This document shows positions 53,071 to 61,914 of a DNA stretch of 64,000 bases, in pieces. This stretch comes from Lachnospiraceae bacterium (GTDB lineage: Bacteria; Bacillota; Clostridia; Lachnospirales; Lachnospiraceae): assembly GCA_029071325.1 (NCBI GenBank), contig JAIEAP010000030.1, positions 62,001-126,000 of the forward strand. Direction: 5' to 3'. The stretch's first letter is position 1. Each line of letters starts with the position of its first letter. The position numbers and the translations under genes were made by a program. The notes under the pieces were generated by a model that worked only from the letters and a program-made list of their open reading frames with translations, did no database searches and was not told where the DNA came from.

Positions 53071-54231
53071 ATGAAAATCCTATTTCTGGACAACGACACC
53101 TTTGCCAAACTGGATATGATCGAAGCATTTGAAGATTCGGGGTATACCGTAGATCTCTTCTGGCACGATGAGATCCGTACCATCCGCAGTTCTGATTTTG
53201 ACGAGGCTTTCCGCCTCAAGACCTTTGGCGCAGGCTATGACTTCGTATTTTCCCTGAATTATTATCAGCAATTATCGAATATGTGCGAAAAATATGGTCT
53301 CAAATACATTTCCTACATCTACGATTGTCCTCTTGTGGCATTGTATTCCTATACTGTTCTGAATAAATGCAACTACATATTTATTTTTGATAAGGAACAG
53401 TACCTGACACTGCGCGGTGCCGGTATCCAGACCGTATATTATCTGCCTCTTGCCGCTAATGTACGGCGCCTTAGTGCCATGAACCCGACTTCTGCGATCC
53501 ATCACAAGTTGGATACGGAAGTGTCCTTCGTAGGCTCACTCTATAATGAGGCTCACAATCTCTTCGACACACTGGAAGGCTTATCAGATCACACAAAAGG
53601 ATATTTGGATGCCATCATGGAGGCACAGCTTAAGGTCAGCGGCTACTTCTTTATTGAGGAACTGCTGACAGATGCTGTCTTATCCGATATGCAAAAATCA
53701 AGAGCCTACACCCATCAACCAGATGGAGTGGAGACTCCCAGCTATGTATATGCCAATTATTTTATTGCCCGGAAATTAGCGGAAATGGAGCGTACCCGGC
53801 TTCTGTCTGCGATATCGGAACGGCATGCCCTAAAGCTCTATACCCACAATTCCACGCCCCAGCTTCCCAAGGCTGAAAACATGGGAGCCATCGATTATTA
53901 TGATGTCATGCCTTATGTGTTCCGCTGTTCTAAAATCAATCTCAACATCTCCCTGCGCAGCATCCGCAGCGGTATCCCTCTGCGGGCATTTGATATTATC
54001 GGCTGCGGCGGTTTCCTTTTGAGTAATTACCAGGCAGATTTCGCCGACTGCTTTGTAGCAGGAGAGGATTTCGACTTTTACGAAGACGCAAATGATCTTC
54101 TGAAGAAGCTGGACTATTATCTGTCCCATGACGCCATCCGGGCGGAAATCGCCGCTAATGGCCACCAGAAGCTGGCTGAACAGCATACCTTCCAGCACCG
54201 CATCCGCCAGATGCTGGAAGTAATCGCTTAA
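53071..54231 (+). CDS. CgeB-like glycosyltransferase (DUF3880 type)
   Basis: A 386-residue twin of the previous gene: MKILFLDNDTFAKLDMIEAF, SLNYYQQLSNMCEKYGLKYISY, VSFVGSLYNEAHNLFD, INLNISLRSIRSGIPLRAFD and GGFLLSNYQADFADCF. The ATG at 53071 has AAGGAGG before it; the longer frame overlaps the upstream gene. It ends ten bases before the end of the convergent Maf-type gene, with no terminator between. Confidence 0.85.
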   Translation: MKILFLDNDTFAKLDMIEAFEDSGYTVDLFWHDEIRTIRSSDFDEAFRLKTFGAGYDFVFSLNYYQQLSNMCEKYGLKYISYIYDCPLVALYSYTVLNKCNYIFIFDKEQYLTLRGAGIQTVYYLPLAANVRRLSAMNPTSAIHHKLDTEVSFVGSLYNEAHNLFDTLEGLSDHTKGYLDAIMEAQLKVSGYFFIEELLTDAVLSDMQKSRAYTHQPDGVETPSYVYANYFIARKLAEMERTRLLSAISERHALKLYTHNSTPQLPKAENMGAIDYYDVMPYVFRCSKINLNISLRSIRSGIPLRAFDIIGCGGFLLSNYQADFADCFVAGEDFDFYEDANDLLKKLDYYLSHDAIRAEIAANGHQKLAEQHTFQHRIRQMLEVIA

Positions 54232-54241
54232 GTGATTACTG

Positions 54242-56392
54242 TTACTCCGGCAGATGTTCTAACAGGATTGGCAGATCCTTCTTGAGATCGTCAAGGGCTT
54301 TCTGATACCCTTCCAGCAGTTCTATCCCCTGTTCTGCTATCTCCGAAATGCTCATGTCCTCCTGGGCATAAATCTGATCCTGCAGGGAATATTCTGCCAC
54401 GCTGGCATACATCGCAATCAGAGGCTGCAACCACTCTGTTCTCTGGCGTTCATTACACCGCTCTACTGTGGCAACGCATTTGCGGAATTCCTTTGTTCCT
54501 GTCTGTCCCCGTTTCGCCAGTCTCGCCAACTCCTGATGGCACGCAATCCCCTCTTTCAAATTCTTATGCACGCGTTCCAGTTCCCGGGGCAGTCCCCGCA
54601 CCGCTTCATAAATCTTCTCTTTCTGCTGGGGAGAACAGGTATCCTGACATTCCGCCAATACCTGCTCCAGACTAAATTCTCCTCTGCACTCCGACGCGAT
54701 TGCATCCCGCAGCGTCATTGGGATTGCCCCTTCTTTCTTCGCGCCGCCCTCGGTTGCATCAATGACCTTCATACCATCTTTCAGATTTCGGATTTCTTTC
54801 TCAAACCACCGAAGGTACATCTCCATCTGCAGATCGGTCTTGATGGGCTGTCCATCCCATCCCTCTACCATCGTCAGAGCTCTGGTTTTCAAATGATCTC
54901 TGTTTGCTTCCTCATCATCGCAGACACTGCTGACGTGTCCCCGGTCTCCCGTGAACGCCAGATCCTGCCCCACTAAGATGATGGTCTGGAAACCCAGATA
55001 TTCTACCAATGAAAATGCGTCATTTGCCACAGAGCCTCCGGTAGGTAACGCCTTAGGCTCATAATTCAGGCAATCCTTCATCAATGCTGCCAATATATCA
55101 CTGCCCCAACCATAGCTGAATACTTTCTTCGCCTTATGGCGGAGCAAGATTTCCATTCTGGAATAGGATTCAGCCACCATAGGTGTTTTCTGAATACGTT
55201 CATCATCAAAGAGCGACAACTCCTTATTGGGGTCTACTGTAATCATGAGCCATCCTTTGATATCAGCCCGCAGCACTGCTTTTGCCGCCGCATCCACTAC
55301 GAGAATGAAAGCCTTCCCCTCCGCGGCTTTTAATTCTGCGATATTATGATCCAGAGAAGGCCCTGCCGACACGATAATCGCCGGAATATCCCTCAGATCA
55401 TATGTTTCTATGATTGCCTTCAAGCGGTTGATATCCGTTCCGTTTACAATCTCATAGAAATTAGAAAAAATATTGCGTGCCAAAGCATCCTGCGCTACGA
55501 TAGCTGTATTCCGCGACATCATCGTATGACGCTTTACATACAGAATAGTCTCCATATAGCGGCTACATTCCTCCGAATAAAGCACGTCATACCCCGGCAG
55601 AATCACAAATTCCAACAGATCCTTTCGGTTATAGGAAGTCAATGCTCCAATATAACTGTCCAGATGATGAATTTCCTTATCTCCCACCAGAAGAAATACA
55701 CGTTCATCCGCAATGATATCTTCATAATCCTCCTGACTCATCACAGACAAGAACACATCAATATTCGGTTCATAGATCAGCATCTGATTGGTATCATCCA
55801 TATGGGACAATAGCTCCCGAATTGCCCTTCCATCGGAAAATCCAAAGACATAATAAACAAAATACGCCTTCTTCTCCCGGTATCTTTCTCCCAATATTTT
55901 TGCTGCATGTGCCGCATCATATCTGCTGTTCAGATACCAGACACGCTCGTTATGCCGGATGACCGGAAGGGCTTCTCCCTTCCGGGTATACTGAATTATG
56001 TCCCCGCATCCCTCAAATTCCGCCGCCCATCTCTCCAGCGCTTCCTTCTGCTCCGGAATCTTTTCTATCAGACTTTCGCAGTTTTGTCTAAGATAATCTT
56101 CCTTTTCTGCCCTCTGAGGGTCGCTGCAGACTCCCGACTTTCCCTGCAGATATTCTGTCATGCCATATTCCAAAGCATCCGCCAGACCCAGAACATCCGC
56201 ATTCTGATAACAATCCAACAGTTCCTTCAGTAAGGTAACTCCTACCGGATCTATTCCCGACTGGCCTCCCTGTAGCACAGCATTTTTAAAAATACCGATC
56301 ATCTGAGCTGCTTGAGCCAGCCCCTCCTGCTCTTTATTCTGATACAGCAGTTCCGTCGCTTCGTGAATCTGCTGTAGGATCGTCTCACCCAT
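54242..56392 (-). CDS. Maf-type (DUF115) flagellin glycosyltransferase
   Basis: A 716-residue protein of the motility-associated-factor family. The DUF115 block PAIIVSAGPSLDHNIAEL near residue 338 and WLMITVDPN are typical, with TGGSVANDAFSLVEYLGF and LVGQDLAFTGD further on. In Aeromonas, Campylobacter and clostridia, Maf proteins transfer nonulosonic acids to flagellin in the cytoplasm. The gene lies directly downstream of the flagellin gene and near NeuB and NeuA-PseG, which fits. GGAGG ten bases before the ATG. Confidence 0.92.
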   Translation of the reverse strand: MGETILQQIHEATELLYQNKEQEGLAQAAQMIGIFKNAVLQGGQSGIDPVGVTLLKELLDCYQNADVLGLADALEYGMTEYLQGKSGVCSDPQRAEKEDYLRQNCESLIEKIPEQKEALERWAAEFEGCGDIIQYTRKGEALPVIRHNERVWYLNSRYDAAHAAKILGERYREKKAYFVYYVFGFSDGRAIRELLSHMDDTNQMLIYEPNIDVFLSVMSQEDYEDIIADERVFLLVGDKEIHHLDSYIGALTSYNRKDLLEFVILPGYDVLYSEECSRYMETILYVKRHTMMSRNTAIVAQDALARNIFSNFYEIVNGTDINRLKAIIETYDLRDIPAIIVSAGPSLDHNIAELKAAEGKAFILVVDAAAKAVLRADIKGWLMITVDPNKELSLFDDERIQKTPMVAESYSRMEILLRHKAKKVFSYGWGSDILAALMKDCLNYEPKALPTGGSVANDAFSLVEYLGFQTIILVGQDLAFTGDRGHVSSVCDDEEANRDHLKTRALTMVEGWDGQPIKTDLQMEMYLRWFEKEIRNLKDGMKVIDATEGGAKKEGAIPMTLRDAIASECRGEFSLEQVLAECQDTCSPQQKEKIYEAVRGLPRELERVHKNLKEGIACHQELARLAKRGQTGTKEFRKCVATVERCNERQRTEWLQPLIAMYASVAEYSLQDQIYAQEDMSISEIAEQGIELLEGYQKALDDLKKDLPILLEHLPE

Positions 56393-56419
56393 ACTTTCTT
56401 ATCCTCCCGGAGGTAAAAC

Positions 56420-56452
56420 TATTACAAAATAAAGCCGGCATTGCTGCCGGCT
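56420..56452 (-). terminator. Flagellin terminator
   Basis: Minus strand AGCCGGCA-GCAA-TGCCGGCT (56433-56452) followed by TTATTTTGT. It closes the flagellin transcript; some read-through would be needed to express maf unless maf has another promoter. Confidence 0.8.
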
Positions 56453-56476
56453 CTATTCCTGATAGTAGTCTCTGAA

Positions 56477-57289
56477 TTACTGTAACAAGGACAGTGCACC
56501 CTGTGTAGACTGATTTGCCTGTGCTAACATAGACTGACCAGCCTGAGCAAGAATGTTGTTCTTGCTGTACTCAACCATCTCAGAAGCCATATCTGTATCA
56601 CGGATACGGGACTCAGCTGCCTGAGTATTCTCAGCGGTGGTATCCAGGTTGGCAATGGTGTGCTCCAGACGGTTCTGAACTGCACCAAGTGCGGAACGCT
56701 GTGTAGATACCTTGTCAATAGCGCTCTGAATCTTGGTCATTGCGCTACCAGCCTTGGTAAAGCTTACTACAGACAAACCATCAACACCAAGAGTTGCTGC
56801 ATCCATATTGCTGATTGTAATATCAATGTTCTGTCCAGCAAGTGCTCCAACCTGAAGATGCTTATTAGCAAAGCTGCCATCCAGAAGGTTCATGGTGTTA
56901 AACTGAGTGGTGCTCTGGATACGATCAATCTCAGATACCAGCTGATTGATCTCAGCCTGGATTGCACTTCTGTCGATCGTGGTGTTGGAGTCGTTCGCTG
57001 CCTGAGTTGCCAGCTCGTTCATTCTCTGCAGAATGGAGTGGGTCTCATTCAAAGCACCCTCAGCGGTCTGTACCATAGAGATACCGTCCTGTGCATTGGT
57101 GGATGCTTTCTTCAAGCCACGGATAGAGCTTCTCATCTTCTCGGAAATAGAAAGACCTGCTGCATCATCTGCTGCTCTGTTTACTCTGTAACCAGAAGAT
57201 AATTTCTCAGTTGACTTTGCCTGTGCGCTCGTTGTGATACCTAACTGTCTGTTGGTATTCATTGCCTGCATATTGTGCTGTACTACCAT
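56477..57289 (-). CDS. hag: Flagellin
   Basis: A 270-residue flagellin with the conserved D0/D1 ends: QHNMQAMNTNRQLGITTSAQAKST... at the N-terminus, RAADDAAGLSISEKMR near residue 40 and SRIRDTDMASEMVEYSKNNIL near residue 230, ending QANQSTQGALSLLQ. The central variable region is almost absent, so glycosylation must use core-domain Ser/Thr residues. AAGGAGG lies before the ATG; a motility-sigma promoter and a CsrA-type hairpin lie upstream. FliW, CsrA, FliS and Maf are all in the same block. Confidence 0.96.
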   Translation of the reverse strand: MVVQHNMQAMNTNRQLGITTSAQAKSTEKLSSGYRVNRAADDAAGLSISEKMRSSIRGLKKASTNAQDGISMVQTAEGALNETHSILQRMNELATQAANDSNTTIDRSAIQAEINQLVSEIDRIQSTTQFNTMNLLDGSFANKHLQVGALAGQNIDITISNMDAATLGVDGLSVVSFTKAGSAMTKIQSAIDKVSTQRSALGAVQNRLEHTIANLDTTAENTQAAESRIRDTDMASEMVEYSKNNILAQAGQSMLAQANQSTQGALSLLQ

Positions 57290-57420
57290 AATTCATTCCT
57301 CCTTGAATTTAATGTCGCATCCTTGCGACAGTTTGTTGTGTTGGTTGTGAACTTTCCTGCACGCCGTACGCTCGTTTAGTACTTTGTCCACCAAGTAACT
57401 TTTTGTTTTACTTGTTATAT
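57290..57420 (-). promoter_or_regulatory. Flagellin mRNA leader with CsrA-binding hairpin
   Basis: About 120 bases of untranslated leader. Minus strand TGTCGC-AAGGAT-GCGACA (57313-57330) is a perfect 6-bp hairpin with GGA in its loop, the typical CsrA target; a second AAGGAGGA overlaps the ribosome-binding site. In Bacillus subtilis the hag leader has the same two-site design. CsrA would repress translation until FliW removes it. Confidence 0.7.
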
Positions 57421-57447
57421 ATATCGGACCGTAGTCTCGATACTTTA
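57421..57447 (-). promoter_or_regulatory. Motility-sigma (SigD/FliA) promoter of flagellin
   Basis: Minus strand TAAA (57444-57447), 16 bases, CCGATAT (57421-57427): a full match to the Firmicutes SigD consensus. Confidence 0.88.
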
Positions 57448-57448
57448 T

Positions 57449-57487
57449 AGTAAATAGAAAAAAATTTTATCTTTTTTCTAGTTTACT
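57449..57487 (-). terminator. Possible terminator of the flgK-to-fliT operon
   Basis: Minus strand AGTAAA-C-TAGAAAAAA pairs with TTTTTTTCTA-TTTACT, an A/T-rich hairpin that begins in the last codons of the FliT-like gene and ends next to the flagellin -35 box. The T-rich 3' arm resembles a terminator, though the stem is weak. Confidence 0.4.
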
Positions 57488-57959
57488 TCTTGTTATCCAG
57501 GAATTCCGGATCTGGGAAATTCATCTTCATCATATTCTTATAGTATGTATTCACCGCTTTCCTGGACTGCTTTACCTCTTTGATCTGCTTGCGCACAGCG
57601 GAGAATTTCTTCTCCGCCAGTGCCTTGTTGCGCTGCTCCTGACTCTGGATCGTAGCGCTTCTGTCCATAATATGTGCTATATCAGCTTTCATCTCTCGAA
57701 TATCCTGCGCATACTGCTGCCGGTTGGTATTCAGTTCCTCTTTTACGCGTCCATACACCTGCTCGAACCCATCATCCAGCGCATTCAACTGCTCAACGAG
57801 TTCTGCTTTCCTCTCGATATTCCCCTCCAGCTCCTGCGGCTCCAGTTCCGGATTTTCTAACATCTGCTTCTGCAGAACATTCAATGCCGCTATGGTGTCC
57901 AGAAGTTCTATCTTCTTCTTCAGGCTCTGCTTTAACACTGCAATATAATTCTCTGACAT
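57483..57959 (-). CDS. Flagellar chaperone-like protein (FliT/FlgN type)
   Basis: A 158-residue, almost entirely helical protein (ALNVLQKQMLENPELEPQELEG, IKEVKQSRKAVNTYYKNMMK), at the place where fliT sits in other Firmicutes: right after fliS and fliD. FliT and FlgN are small coiled-coil export chaperones for FliD and FlgK/FlgL. No catalytic motif. Assignment rests on form and position. Confidence 0.65.
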   Translation of the reverse strand: MSENYIAVLKQSLKKKIELLDTIAALNVLQKQMLENPELEPQELEGNIERKAELVEQLNALDDGFEQVYGRVKEELNTNRQQYAQDIREMKADIAHIMDRSATIQSQEQRNKALAEKKFSAVRKQIKEVKQSRKAVNTYYKNMMKMNFPDPEFLDNKK

Positions 57960-57968
57960 AGACGCTCC

Positions 57969-58367
57969 TTATTCTGTCGGCTTGGCAGCATTGCCGCTGT
58001 GAGCAAGCCGCATAACATCCTTCCATGTATCACGCATGACCCTCAGATGCCCCAGCACTTCCTCCAGAATATCCCGGTCTTTCTTCATATTGGCTTCCAA
58101 CAGTCTCTGCAGCAGATACACATATACATTATCAAAATCCTGTGCAACCGGGTATTTGCGGTTCAATGTCGCCTGGAATTCTTCGATGATATGCTCTACC
58201 TTCATGATATTCGCATGCGCTTTCTCCACATTCCCCTCTTCAATACCCATGATTGCAATATTGCAGAACTTTATCGCTCCCTCATAGAGCATCAACGTGA
58301 TCTCCGCCGGAGAAGCAGTCATAATTTTACTGTTCTGATAGGCTGCGTACCCGTTGTTTATTGCCAT
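57969..58367 (-). CDS. fliS: Flagellar export chaperone FliS
   Basis: A 132-residue FliS: NNGYAAYQNSKIMTASPAEITLMLYEGAIKFCN is the conserved N-terminal half. FliS binds the C-terminal D0 segment of flagellin to stop early assembly and, in B. subtilis, works with FliW. GGGAGG precedes the ATG. It follows fliD by 25 bases. Confidence 0.95.
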   Translation of the reverse strand: MAINNGYAAYQNSKIMTASPAEITLMLYEGAIKFCNIAIMGIEEGNVEKAHANIMKVEHIIEEFQATLNRKYPVAQDFDNVYVYLLQRLLEANMKKDRDILEEVLGHLRVMRDTWKDVMRLAHSGNAAKPTE

Positions 58368-58392
58368 GGTATTACCTCCCTGTAATTACGCT

Positions 58393-60687
58393 TTAGCCAA
58401 ATAGATTTGTCAGCGAAGATGTGCTGTTCTGCAATTTCGCCAACGCAGTCTCCATTGCAGCAAACTTCTTATAATAAGAATCCTCCATTGCCTGCAGTTT
58501 CTCTTCCCACCTCTTAATAGTAGTATTATAATTGCTGTACTCAGTTGCCATCTGCTTGTCGTTATAAACGGTAAAAGCACTGCTCAGTGAATTAGACTTC
58601 ATCTTAGCATCTATCTCATCATAAAGACCGCTGGTCAGCTTCATCATAAACTGCGTCACCGCATCCGGATCTTCCTCGATCATCTTCCTGAGGCGATCCG
58701 ACTTATCTGCCACCGTCGCATCGTCCGGATCTCCGTAGATATGGTACGCGGATTCCTCATTCATCTGCGCATTCAATACGCCTAATGTCTGAATGCCAAA
58801 GCTCGCAAGCGAATACTTCTTGCCATTGATCTCGTATGATTTGGACATTGCGCGGGTCATACTGTTCATAAGACCAGACAGGGTATCGTCACGGCGAAGC
58901 AGGGAGCCTTTAATCTTCTTCTCCCACTCCTCAATCTCGGTATCGGTCAGAGCGTCCTTCTCCTCGGCAGTCAGCGGATCATATCCTTTTGCCGAATCCG
59001 CATTGTACAGAGAGGTCATCTCGTTGATCAGTTCATTGTACTCCTTCAGGAAGTCTTTGATCTTATTATAGATACCATCCACATCTGTCTTGACCGTCAC
59101 ATTCAGTTCTTCACTGCCGGGTTCTCCCGGTCTGCCGGTCTCTCCCAGTGCTTCAATCTGCAATCCATTGATGGAATAGCTATTGGATGTGGAGGTATAA
59201 CGTGCGTTGTTCAGCCAGATTACAGAATCCTGAGCATTTACTCTGGTTGCCCCCTCGCTGTACTGGCTTGCATCCGTATTATTCAAGGACTGTACTGCAT
59301 AATCAATACGTGCCTGAAGTGCTGCCGCATCTTCCCCGGTATCCAAAAGGGCATATTTATCCAGAACCGCCTGGCTGTCCTTAATGGTATTCTCATGTTC
59401 GGAAACAACTGCCTTGTGGTCTGCAATATCCGTATCATACTGTTCCAGATGAGCATCCATCGTTCCTGCGTCGTATGCAGCATGTGCATTGTCCCTCACA
59501 GCCTCCATGGCTTCGCGCTCTTCCGGGGTCAGCGTATCATCATAAATAGTTGCCTCATACTTCTCTACTGCTTTCTGCGCTTTAGCATACTCTGCGATGG
59601 TGGTGCGGGTATCGTCTTCGCCTTCCCTCTTCGCCACCAGACCTGCCTTTTCTGCCACCTGATCCAGCATTTCCTGGCCTGTCATCCTGCGGTCTTCCGG
59701 TGTCGACTCATCCGCAACGACCAACTTGCCGTCGTCGTCTCTCATAAGATTGCCGTTTTCATCCAACGCATAAGTTTTCTTCTTATCTGACGCAGACATG
59801 GATGCAAGGTCATTAAGATCAAGACGCTCTGCCTGAGTCAAACCGCTGGTTGCGTCCTTCATAGTCTTATAGTTGGCTGCATACTGCCGGTTCGCAGACA
59901 GATTGGAAATCTTTGCCCTCTCCTGCGCGATGGTGTTGGTGGAATCTTCAATGGTAGCCTTTGCAGCGCTTATCTGATCCAGAATATCCTGAAGATCTGC
60001 TCCGTCATATGCCGCCCATGCCCCATAAGCTGCTGTATTAGCATTTGAAGCCACGTTCAATCCCAGCGCTTTTAATGCTTTCGTGCCGTCTGCATCAATT
60101 CCTGTCAGGGAGAAGTCATTCTGTATACCGGTATCCTTTGCCGCGACATAAATTCTCTGATAATTGCTGTCATAGGATGCCTTTACTCCTGCTTCATTCA
60201 GCTTGCCGACAAAATCACTGATGGTGGTATCACCCGTCACCTCAATCTCAGTAGTCTTACCTGCGGAGGTCACACTGATCCTGCCGTTTGCAATTGCTTC
60301 GTCGCCCAGCAGATCACTGAGCTTAGTTCCTCCATTGCTGCCTGATTTGATCGTTCCGCCGGTCAGATAACCCGACTTCGCCATCTGCTCAATACTCAGA
60401 CTGTAGCTTCCGTTGACCGCACTACCGCTTGCTTTTACACTCGCTTTCGTAGAATTGGATACTGTGGCCGCTTTGATATTATAAGCGCCGCTGTATTTCA
60501 GACTGGTTATATTGGTATACAGTTTCTTTACCTTAGTATTCAGCGCCTTCCATGCATCCTGTTTCCAGGACAGCTTGGTCTGTGCCTTCACATATTTGTC
60601 TTTCTTCACACTGTATGCGGATACCAGCTGCTGTACGATCGCCTCTGTATCCAGACCTGATGATAAACCTGATATTCTGATTGCCAT
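58393..60687 (-). CDS. fliD: Flagellar filament cap protein FliD
   Basis: A 764-residue FliD: RISGLSSGLDTEAIVQQLVSAY at the N-terminus with the helix KYVKAQTKLSWKQDAWKALNTKV, and the C-terminal coiled coil ending KFAAMETALAKLQNSTSSL. It is longer than many FliD proteins, owing to a central insert (about 230-470) that is rich in charge and probably helical (QERAKISNLSANRQYAANYK, EDRRMTGQEMLDQVAEKAG). The cap guides flagellin folding at the filament tip. Co-operonic with flaG, fliS. Confidence 0.95.
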   Translation of the reverse strand: MAIRISGLSSGLDTEAIVQQLVSAYSVKKDKYVKAQTKLSWKQDAWKALNTKVKKLYTNITSLKYSGAYNIKAATVSNSTKASVKASGSAVNGSYSLSIEQMAKSGYLTGGTIKSGSNGGTKLSDLLGDEAIANGRISVTSAGKTTEIEVTGDTTISDFVGKLNEAGVKASYDSNYQRIYVAAKDTGIQNDFSLTGIDADGTKALKALGLNVASNANTAAYGAWAAYDGADLQDILDQISAAKATIEDSTNTIAQERAKISNLSANRQYAANYKTMKDATSGLTQAERLDLNDLASMSASDKKKTYALDENGNLMRDDDGKLVVADESTPEDRRMTGQEMLDQVAEKAGLVAKREGEDDTRTTIAEYAKAQKAVEKYEATIYDDTLTPEEREAMEAVRDNAHAAYDAGTMDAHLEQYDTDIADHKAVVSEHENTIKDSQAVLDKYALLDTGEDAAALQARIDYAVQSLNNTDASQYSEGATRVNAQDSVIWLNNARYTSTSNSYSINGLQIEALGETGRPGEPGSEELNVTVKTDVDGIYNKIKDFLKEYNELINEMTSLYNADSAKGYDPLTAEEKDALTDTEIEEWEKKIKGSLLRRDDTLSGLMNSMTRAMSKSYEINGKKYSLASFGIQTLGVLNAQMNEESAYHIYGDPDDATVADKSDRLRKMIEEDPDAVTQFMMKLTSGLYDEIDAKMKSNSLSSAFTVYNDKQMATEYSNYNTTIKRWEEKLQAMEDSYYKKFAAMETALAKLQNSTSSLTNLFG

Positions 60688-60700
60688 ATGATTCGCCTCC

Positions 60701-61102
60701 TTACCGTTTCTCGTCTACTAAGATTCCTGCCATCTCCCAGACCTTGGCGATCATATCCAGAGTCTTCTCTGGGGGATACTCTTTGATTACTTTCTTGGAT
60801 TCCTTGTCTACAATCTTAATAGTCACACGGTTTGTTCCGTCATGAACACCAAACACAGCCTCTGTCTGTGCCGAATTCTTATTGATGTTCTCCACTGCCT
60901 TCTTAATCTGTTCATTGGTGGCAGTCTTCTCTTCCTCATTCCCATTGGTATTAAGGTTCTGTACTCCGTTGCCGGCATATGCGTTGCTCATATCCTGTGC
61001 CGGTTCTTCCACAGCACGGGCAGCCTCGACCTTTGCCGGTTCTGGGGTAGCTGCACTTCCCTGATACGCTACTCCGCTGCTTTTGATTGCTTCAATTGAC
61101 AT
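60701..61102 (-). CDS. flaG: FlaG family protein
   Basis: A 133-residue FlaG protein with a flexible N-terminus and the conserved C-terminal segment VTIKIVDKESKKVIKEYPPE...LDMIAKVWEMAGILVDEKR. FlaG affects filament length and lies before fliD in many bacteria. ATG at 61102 follows GGAGG; five codons further upstream are open but lack a site. Preceded by a motility-sigma promoter (61164-61190). Confidence 0.9.
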   Translation of the reverse strand: MSIEAIKSSGVAYQGSAATPEPAKVEAARAVEEPAQDMSNAYAGNGVQNLNTNGNEEEKTATNEQIKKAVENINKNSAQTEAVFGVHDGTNRVTIKIVDKESKKVIKEYPPEKTLDMIAKVWEMAGILVDEKR

Positions 61103-61163
61103 GTCATACACCTCCATGTGTTTTATGCCATCTATATGGCGCTATACGATAGTTCTAACATCT

Positions 61164-61190
61164 ATATCGGAAGTTTCTCCCAAAAATTTA
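61164..61190 (-). promoter_or_regulatory. Motility-sigma (SigD/FliA) promoter of flaG-fliD-fliS
   Basis: Minus strand TAAA (61187-61190), 16 bases, CCGATAT (61164-61170), in the spacer between csrA and flaG. Confidence 0.85.
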
Positions 61191-61195
61191 AGAAT

Positions 61196-61411
61196 TTATA
61201 ACAAATTTTTCAGAGCTTCCAATCCGTCCATCTTGAGTGCCGCCTCGTTCTCTTTCTGTATCTGAAGATATACCTCCTTGCGGTAGACCGGCACATCCTT
61301 GGGTGCAGAGATACCGATTTTGATCTGGTCTCCGCGAATCTCCAGCACGGTAATTTCTATATTATTGTTAATTACTAAAGCCTCGCCCTTTTTTCTGGTT
61401 AATGCCAACAT
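61196..61411 (-). CDS. csrA: Carbon storage regulator CsrA
   Basis: A 71-residue Csr[28 protein letters not shown] and [17 protein letters not shown]. It binds GGA-containing hairpins in mRNA; the flagellin leader here has such a site. It directly follows fliW (two bases), the partner that sequesters it. Confidence 0.96.
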   Translation of the reverse strand: MLALTRKKGEALVINNNIEITVLEIRGDQIKIGISAPKDVPVYRKEVYLQIQKENEAALKMDGLEALKNLL

Positions 61412-61413
61412 GC

Positions 61414-61875
61414 CTACTCACCTGCTTTCTGTTTTGCTGCTTTTAACTGGTCATATATCTTGTATTTCACAGGCATGTCGTCCTCTACGATGATCTGACG
61501 TGCTTTTAAGGTATCCGTATTGATCACGATAGGCGCCTTCAGGTTCACAGCAATCTGCTCAATATCACTGGGCACTGTGACTGTGACCAACACAAACAGA
61601 TTTTCTCCCGTCGTCTCACCCAGCGCAGTGAACATATCATCCTCTACGGTGGGATTGTAATCAGGATATACTAACAGCGGATCAATGACCGAAAATGCCA
61701 CCTCCGGCTCATCCATAGACTGCAGCCAGGAAATTCCCGCCTTGCCCTTCTTCTCCTCGTTATAGATCAACGTGAAATTTTTCATCTCAGGAAATCCGAT
61801 GATTCCGTTCTCGAAACGTATGATCTTGTCATCCTCAATTTCAATTTCCCCAAAAATTCTTGTTGATGCTTTCAT
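61414..61875 (-). CDS. fliW: Flagellar assembly factor FliW
   Basis: A 153-residue Fli[28 protein letters not shown] at the N-terminus and the C-terminal [22 protein letters not shown]. FliW binds either flagellin or CsrA and so couples flagellin level to its translation. AAGGAG precedes the ATG. The order flgL-fliW-csrA is typical of Firmicutes. Confidence 0.95.
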   Translation of the reverse strand: MKASTRIFGEIEIEDDKIIRFENGIIGFPEMKNFTLIYNEEKKGKAGISWLQSMDEPEVAFSVIDPLLVYPDYNPTVEDDMFTALGETTGENLFVLVTVTVPSDIEQIAVNLKAPIVINTDTLKARQIIVEDDMPVKYKIYDQLKAAKQKAGE

Positions 61876-61914
61876 ACCTTCTTCTCCTTCTATAATATAA
61901 TGTAACGCTTCCGT

